From positions 1-17,261 of the forward strand of contig CAZXGS010000061.1 of assembly GCA_964640525.1 (NCBI GenBank): DNA of 17,261 nt, read 5' to 3'. Positions 14,238-17,261 of the stretch are shown in pieces. Each line of letters begins with the position of its first letter. The first letter of the stretch is position 1. The DNA comes from SZAS-103 sp964640525. GTDB lineage: Bacteria > Pseudomonadota > Gammaproteobacteria > Xanthomonadales > Xanthomonadaceae. The position numbers and the translations under genes were made by a program. The notes under the pieces are model-generated. The model did not search any database. It saw only the letters and a list, made by a program, of their open reading frames with translations, and was not told the origin of the DNA.

Positions 14238-15404
14238 TCACGGCAGCTTGGCCATGGGCAGGGTCAGGGTCAACGCGAAGCCGGCACCGGCCGCGGTGTG
14301 GAAGGTGACGTTGCCGCCGTGCTGCTGCAGGCGCTCGCGCATGCCGCGAAGCCCGTTGCCCGGCGCAAGCTGGCCGGTACCCAGACCATCGTCGCGCGCA
14401 TTCACCTGGATTCCGTCGCCGCCAAGCTTGAACTCCAGCCACAAATGGTCGGCCCGTGCGTGACGCACGGCGTTGGTGATGATTTCCTGCGTGCAGCGCA
14501 ACAGCACGTTGGCATGATCCGGGTCGTCGACCCGAAACGGTTCGGGCATCTGCAGGTGGATCGCGGGGGCCAGCACGCCTTCGGCCAGGGTGCGCAGTGC
14601 GGTGCCCATGTCCACCGTGTCCTTCTCGCGCAACTGGCTCACCGCCTCGCGCACGTCGGTCAGCAGCAGCCTGGCCAGGGTGTGGGCCTGGCGCACGTGT
14701 TCCTGCGCGCGGCCTTCGGCGAGGTGGCCTGCCACTTCCAGGTTGAGGCTGAGCGCAGTCAGGTGGTGGCCGAGCAGATCGTGCAGATCGCGCGAAATGC
14801 GCATGCGCTCGGACAAGCGCGTGCTCTCGGCCAGCAGGGCCCGGGTGGCACGCAATTCACTGTTCAGCCGACGCTGTTCCTCGCGAGCGTTGGCCTGGTG
14901 GCGGGCGACCAGCGCGGTGATGAAGGTGAAACTCGAGTAGCCCACGAACAGCATCGCCTGCAGCAGCGCCTCACCGGGCTTGAAGCCCTGCAGCATGAAG
15001 ATCGGAATCAGCGCCAGGTGCTGCAGGATCAGCCACGGGATGCCGACCACCAGCGGCAGCAGCCACGGCAGCACCCCGGCCAACACCAGCAGCAGGATGC
15101 CGCCCAGCCCGCTGCCGCTGAAGTGGCACACCGCGATTGCCGCCGCGGTCAACACCACCAGCAAGAACGCGTCGTACCAGCGCGGACGGCGCACGCCCAG
15201 TGAACGGGTGACCAGCCAGTAACCGATCCCGAAAGCCTGGTAGGCGACCAGCCACCAGCGGAAATTCAGGGCCGCCGCTGCGCGCTCTGCGGCGTTCGGG
15301 CTCGGCGCACCTGCGGAGGCCAGCAACAGCGGTATGCCCACCATTGCCCAGGTGAACAGGCCGGCGTAGCGCAGCAGTTGGGTGGGGCTGATGCGGTTGA
15401 ACAT
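14238..15404 (-). CDS. DesK-type (HisKA_3) membrane sensor histidine kinase
   Basis: The 388-residue protein has several hydrophobic segments in its first 165 residues (about five or six membrane passes, very short loops), then a coiled linker (166-200), the dimerisation/phosphoacceptor helix MRISRDLHDLLGHHLTALS with His208, and a HATPase domain with N-box EIITNAVRHA (307-316), DDGLGTG (338-344) and G-box GNGLRGM (349-355). The lack of a periplasmic sensor domain suggests detection of a signal within the membrane, as in DesK or the intramembrane-sensing kinases. It should phosphorylate the regulator encoded next. ATG 15404 is preceded by AGGA in the usual place. The gene is divergent from the acetyltransferase gene across 188 bases. 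Confidence 0.95.
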   Translation of the reverse strand: MFNRISPTQLLRYAGLFTWAMVGIPLLLASAGAPSPNAAERAAAALNFRWWLVAYQAFGIGYWLVTRSLGVRRPRWYDAFLLVVLTAAAIAVCHFSGSGLGGILLLVLAGVLPWLLPLVVGIPWLILQHLALIPIFMLQGFKPGEALLQAMLFVGYSSFTFITALVARHQANAREEQRRLNSELRATRALLAESTRLSERMRISRDLHDLLGHHLTALSLNLEVAGHLAEGRAQEHVRQAHTLARLLLTDVREAVSQLREKDTVDMGTALRTLAEGVLAPAIHLQMPEPFRVDDPDHANVLLRCTQEIITNAVRHARADHLWLEFKLGGDGIQVNARDDGLGTGQLAPGNGLRGMRERLQQHGGNVTFHTAAGAGFALTLTLPMAKLP

Positions 15405-15485
15405 TCGGGCATCCTACGGGGTCACCGGCGGACGCGGACGGGCCCAAAGTCATGCCAGCCGCCACAGCGTATCGACCACAAGATG

Positions 15486-15516
15486 TTGTGCATCAGAGCG
15501 CCAAAAGGTGCATAAT
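15486..15516 (+). promoter_or_regulatory. candidate promoter of the GNAT-minCD operon
   Basis: TTGTGC at 15486-15491 and CATAAT at 15511-15516 resemble -35 and -10 boxes, but the spacer is 19 bases, longer than ideal. The -35 copy is part of a small palindrome, CACAA-gatg-TTGTG (15477-15490), and GTGCAT occurs twice 20 bases apart (15488 and 15508). The patch is less GC-rich than its surroundings. It is the best candidate in the 188-base divergent region; I find no equally good promoter for the kinase gene. Confidence 0.4.
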
Positions 15517-15575
15517 ACGGTATCCAAGATCGGCGACGCGCGGCGCCAGGCCGTTTCCGCGGGGAGGCAGGCCGG

Positions 15576-15596
15576 ATGAAGACGGGGGAAGCATGA
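15576..15596 (+). CDS. possible six-codon upstream ORF overlapping the GNAT start
   Basis: ATG AAG ACG GGG GAA GCA TGA encodes MKTGEA and stops in the frame of the next gene's ATG, giving the overlap ATGA at 15593-15596. GGAGG at 15563-15567 lies eight bases before this ATG, the ideal position for it, whereas the acetyltransferase ATG itself has only a G-rich run too close to be ideal. The mini-ORF may couple or tune translation of the acetyltransferase gene. Confidence 0.3.
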   Translation: MKTGEA

Positions 15597-16201
15597 GGAT
15601 CGTCGTACGCGACGTGCGCGCGCACGAGTTGGATCAGGTGCTGGCCCTGAACAATGCCGCCGGCGCGCCGATCCTTCCGATCGGCCCCGACCGCCTCGAC
15701 TTCTTCTGGCGCCACGCCGCCTACTTCCGGGTTGCCGAGGTGGCAGGCAAGGTCGCCGGCTTCCTGATCGCCCTCACCGCGCAGGCCGACTACGACAGTC
15801 CGAACTTCCTCTGGTTCCGCGAGCACTGCGCCGATTTCGTCTACATCGACCGCATCGTGATCGCCGGTGCGCATCGCGGCGAGGGGCTGGGGCGGATCTT
15901 CTACGCCGACGTGCAAAGTTTCGCCGAGGTGCGTTCGCCGCGGCTGGCCTGCGAGGTGTTCATCACCCGCGGCAACGACCCCGCCCTGCTGTTTCACGGC
16001 AGTTTCGGTTTCCGCGAGCTGGGCCAGCAGGTGATGCCCGGCACCGGCCTGCGCGCCTCCTACCTGGTCAAGGACCTGTGCAGCTTTCCATGGGTCGCGC
16101 AGACCTACCTCAAGGACGGCGGCAGCCTGCCCGACCTGGGCTGGCTGAACGCGCGCGACATCGATCCATCCTCCACTCCACGACTTGCCACGGGATCCTG
16201 A
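15593..16201 (+). CDS. GNAT family N-acetyltransferase
   Basis: The 202-residue protein has the GNAT acetyl-CoA binding motif YIDRIVIAGAHRGEGLG (84-100), in which RGEGLG (95-100) is the pyrophosphate-binding R/QxxGxG/A loop, followed by the helix RIFYADVQSF and a C-terminal HGSFGFRELGQQ typical of the acceptor side. Acceptor substrate unknown. I chose ATG 15593 because the first residues MRIVVRDVRAHELDQVLALN are the normal start of the fold; the frame remains open further upstream, through the candidate promoter. Only one base separates its stop from the minC ATG, so the two are cotranscribed; that arrangement is, from memory, common in Xanthomonadales. Confidence 0.92.
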   Translation: MRIVVRDVRAHELDQVLALNNAAGAPILPIGPDRLDFFWRHAAYFRVAEVAGKVAGFLIALTAQADYDSPNFLWFREHCADFVYIDRIVIAGAHRGEGLGRIFYADVQSFAEVRSPRLACEVFITRGNDPALLFHGSFGFRELGQQVMPGTGLRASYLVKDLCSFPWVAQTYLKDGGSLPDLGWLNARDIDPSSTPRLATGS

Positions 16202-16202
16202 C

Positions 16203-17045
16203 ATGGCGGCACCGGTTCCCGATTACGAACAGGCCGGCGAGCTGAAGATCGGCCAGGTCGGCATCGCCAACCTGCGCATCCGCACGCTCGACGTCGACCG
16301 CCTCGTGGCGGAGATGCGCGAGCGCGTGCTGCGTGCGCCCAAGCTGTTCGAACGCGCCGCGGTGGTGCTCGACTTCGGCTCGCTAAGCCGCTGTCCGGAT
16401 CCGGCCACGGCGCGTGCGCTGGTCCAGGGCTTGAAGGATGCGGGCGTGTTGCCGGTGGCGCTGGCGCTGGGCACCAGCGACGTCGAAAGACTCTCCCGCG
16501 AGATCGGCATGCCGCTGCTGGCCAAGTTCCGCGCCCAGTACGAGCGCGGCAACGACCCCGCCGCAGTGGTCGAGCGCGTCCTGGAACGGGTGGTCGAGCG
16601 TGCCGCCGAGCCCGCACCGCGCGCCGAGCCCGCCGCCTTCGCCCCGGCGCCCGTCGAACCCGAGCCGCGCGCGCCTGAACCCGTGGCCGCAGCCCCTGCA
16701 CCGACCAGCGTCGCCGCGCCCGGCATCCTGCACACCGCGCCGGTGCGCTCCGGGCAGCGCGTGTATGCGCAACAACGCGACCTCACCGTGTGCGCGGCGG
16801 TCGGCGCCGGCGCGGAAGTCATCGCCGACGGATCGGTGCACATCTATGGGCCGCTGCGCGGACGCGCGCTCGCCGGCGCCCAGGGCAATACCGACGCGCG
16901 CATCTTCTGTCGCGAGTTCCACGCCGAACTGGTGGCCGTGGCGGGAAACTACAAGGTGCTCGACGAAATCCCGGCCAGCCTGGTCGGCAAGGCCGTTCAA
17001 GTGTGGTTGCAGGGCGACAAATTACATATCGAGGAATTGAACTGA
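16203..17045 (+). CDS. minC: septum site-determining protein MinC
   Basis: MinC inhibits FtsZ assembly and, recruited to the membrane by MinD, restricts division to mid-cell. The 280-residue protein has an N-terminal FtsZ-inhibiting domain (about 12-130), a long Ala/Pro/Glu-rich linker (about 133-180) and the C-terminal beta-helix domain that dimerises and binds MinD (about 185-278), with VHIYGPLRGRALAGAQG (212-228), FCREFHAELVAVAGNY and KAVQVWLQGDKLHIEEL. It is longer than E. coli MinC (231 residues), the excess lying mostly in the linker. ATG 16203 is one base after the acetyltransferase stop; an in-frame TTG at 16185 is less likely. Its TGA overlaps the next ATG (TGATG). Confidence 0.97.
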   Translation: MAAPVPDYEQAGELKIGQVGIANLRIRTLDVDRLVAEMRERVLRAPKLFERAAVVLDFGSLSRCPDPATARALVQGLKDAGVLPVALALGTSDVERLSREIGMPLLAKFRAQYERGNDPAAVVERVLERVVERAAEPAPRAEPAAFAPAPVEPEPRAPEPVAAAPAPTSVAAPGILHTAPVRSGQRVYAQQRDLTVCAAVGAGAEVIADGSVHIYGPLRGRALAGAQGNTDARIFCREFHAELVAVAGNYKVLDEIPASLVGKAVQVWLQGDKLHIEELN

Positions 17046-17261
17046 TGACCACCGAAACCGAGACCACGATCATGGATCCCATCCAGTCCTCCAGCAGCAC
17101 CCCCGGAACGCCGTCCGACGCCGCCGTGGTCGAGGCCGCCGCGGACCTGGCCATGGCCGTCGCGCCGGCGACGCCGAAGGTCGAGCGCAAGCGCTTGGCC
17201 GAAGTCCTCGTCGTCACCTCCGGCAAGGGCGGCGTCGGCAAGACCACCACCAGCGCCAGCA
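17045..17261 (+). CDS. minD: septum site-determining ATPase MinD, 5' part only, with N-terminal extension
   Basis: The gene runs off the window. The normal MinD N-terminus appears as AEVLVVTSGKGGVGKTTTSAS, which includes the deviant Walker A KGGVGKTT. The canonical family starts directly at that point, but here an ATG 50 codons earlier (17045) overlaps the minC stop codon as TGATG and reads in frame through a Thr/Ser/Ala/Pro-rich segment (MTTETETTIMDPIQ and onward). Nearly all third positions in the extension are G or C, as in coding DNA. The codon just before AEVL is TTG (17195-17197), which could be the conventional start, though AAGG stands 14 bases away, too far to be ideal. MinD binds the membrane and MinC in its ATP form; MinE drives its release. 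The rest of the gene, and minE, are outside the window. Confidence 0.93.
   Translation, partial: MTTETETTIMDPIQSSSSTPGTPSDAAVVEAAADLAMAVAPATPKVERKRLAEVLVVTSGKGGVGKTTTSAS

Overview
The window is GC-rich throughout, with a strong G/C preference at third codon positions. Its gene set (PurT, a Gld-type ABC exporter, a DesK/NarL-type two-component pair, an acetyltransferase fused in operon to minCD) looks like a gammaproteobacterium of the Xanthomonadales (Lysobacterales), for example the Lysobacter/Luteimonas/Rhodanobacter area. That assignment is inference from gene order and protein style. I see no rRNA, tRNA, CRISPR array, insertion sequence or prophage.

Layout. (1) 76-2425, minus strand: a short-chain (extended) NAD-dependent epimerase/dehydratase and, upstream of it, purT, with a hairpin between them and a weak promoter before purT. 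(2) 2459-2907: about 450 bases without a convincing gene. (3) 2908-7221, plus strand: a strong, AT-rich sigma70-type promoter containing two tandem 11-bp repeats opens a six-member cluster: SPFH/band-7 membrane protein, a 23-residue hydrophobic microprotein, a 58-residue Arc-type ribbon-helix-helix protein, a secreted alpha/beta hydrolase, a membrane protein with a bacterial PH-like domain, and a VanY-type D,D-carboxypeptidase. (4) 15404 down to 7237, minus strand: histidine kinase, response regulator, SRPBCC/GyrI-like membrane-anchored protein, ABC ATPase, ABC permease, GldG-like auxiliary protein, a DUF423 membrane protein, a possible tiny ORF and an AlkA-type DNA glycosylase. The VanY and glycosylase genes converge, and both stop codons lie inside one inverted repeat. 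(5) 15593-17261, plus strand: GNAT acetyltransferase, minC and the beginning of minD, preceded by a six-codon upstream ORF.

How the parts may work together. The SPFH cluster looks like a membrane-microdomain/envelope module whose own small Arc-like protein could regulate the promoter: Arc-type dimers bind half-sites about one helical turn apart, and the promoter holds perfect 11-bp tandem repeats over the -10 region. The minus-strand block could be a sense-and-export module: a DesK-type kinase and NarL-type regulator next to a membrane-tethered SRPBCC/GyrI-like protein and a Gld-like ABC transporter. The min genes place the division site; the GNAT gene upstream is coupled to them by position.

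The items I consider most worth a second look are the SPFH/microprotein/Arc module with its repeat promoter, the roughly 50-residue N-terminal extension of MinD, and several unusual translation-initiation arrangements (GNAT, DUF423, and the ATGA-coupled mini-ORF before the glycosylase).
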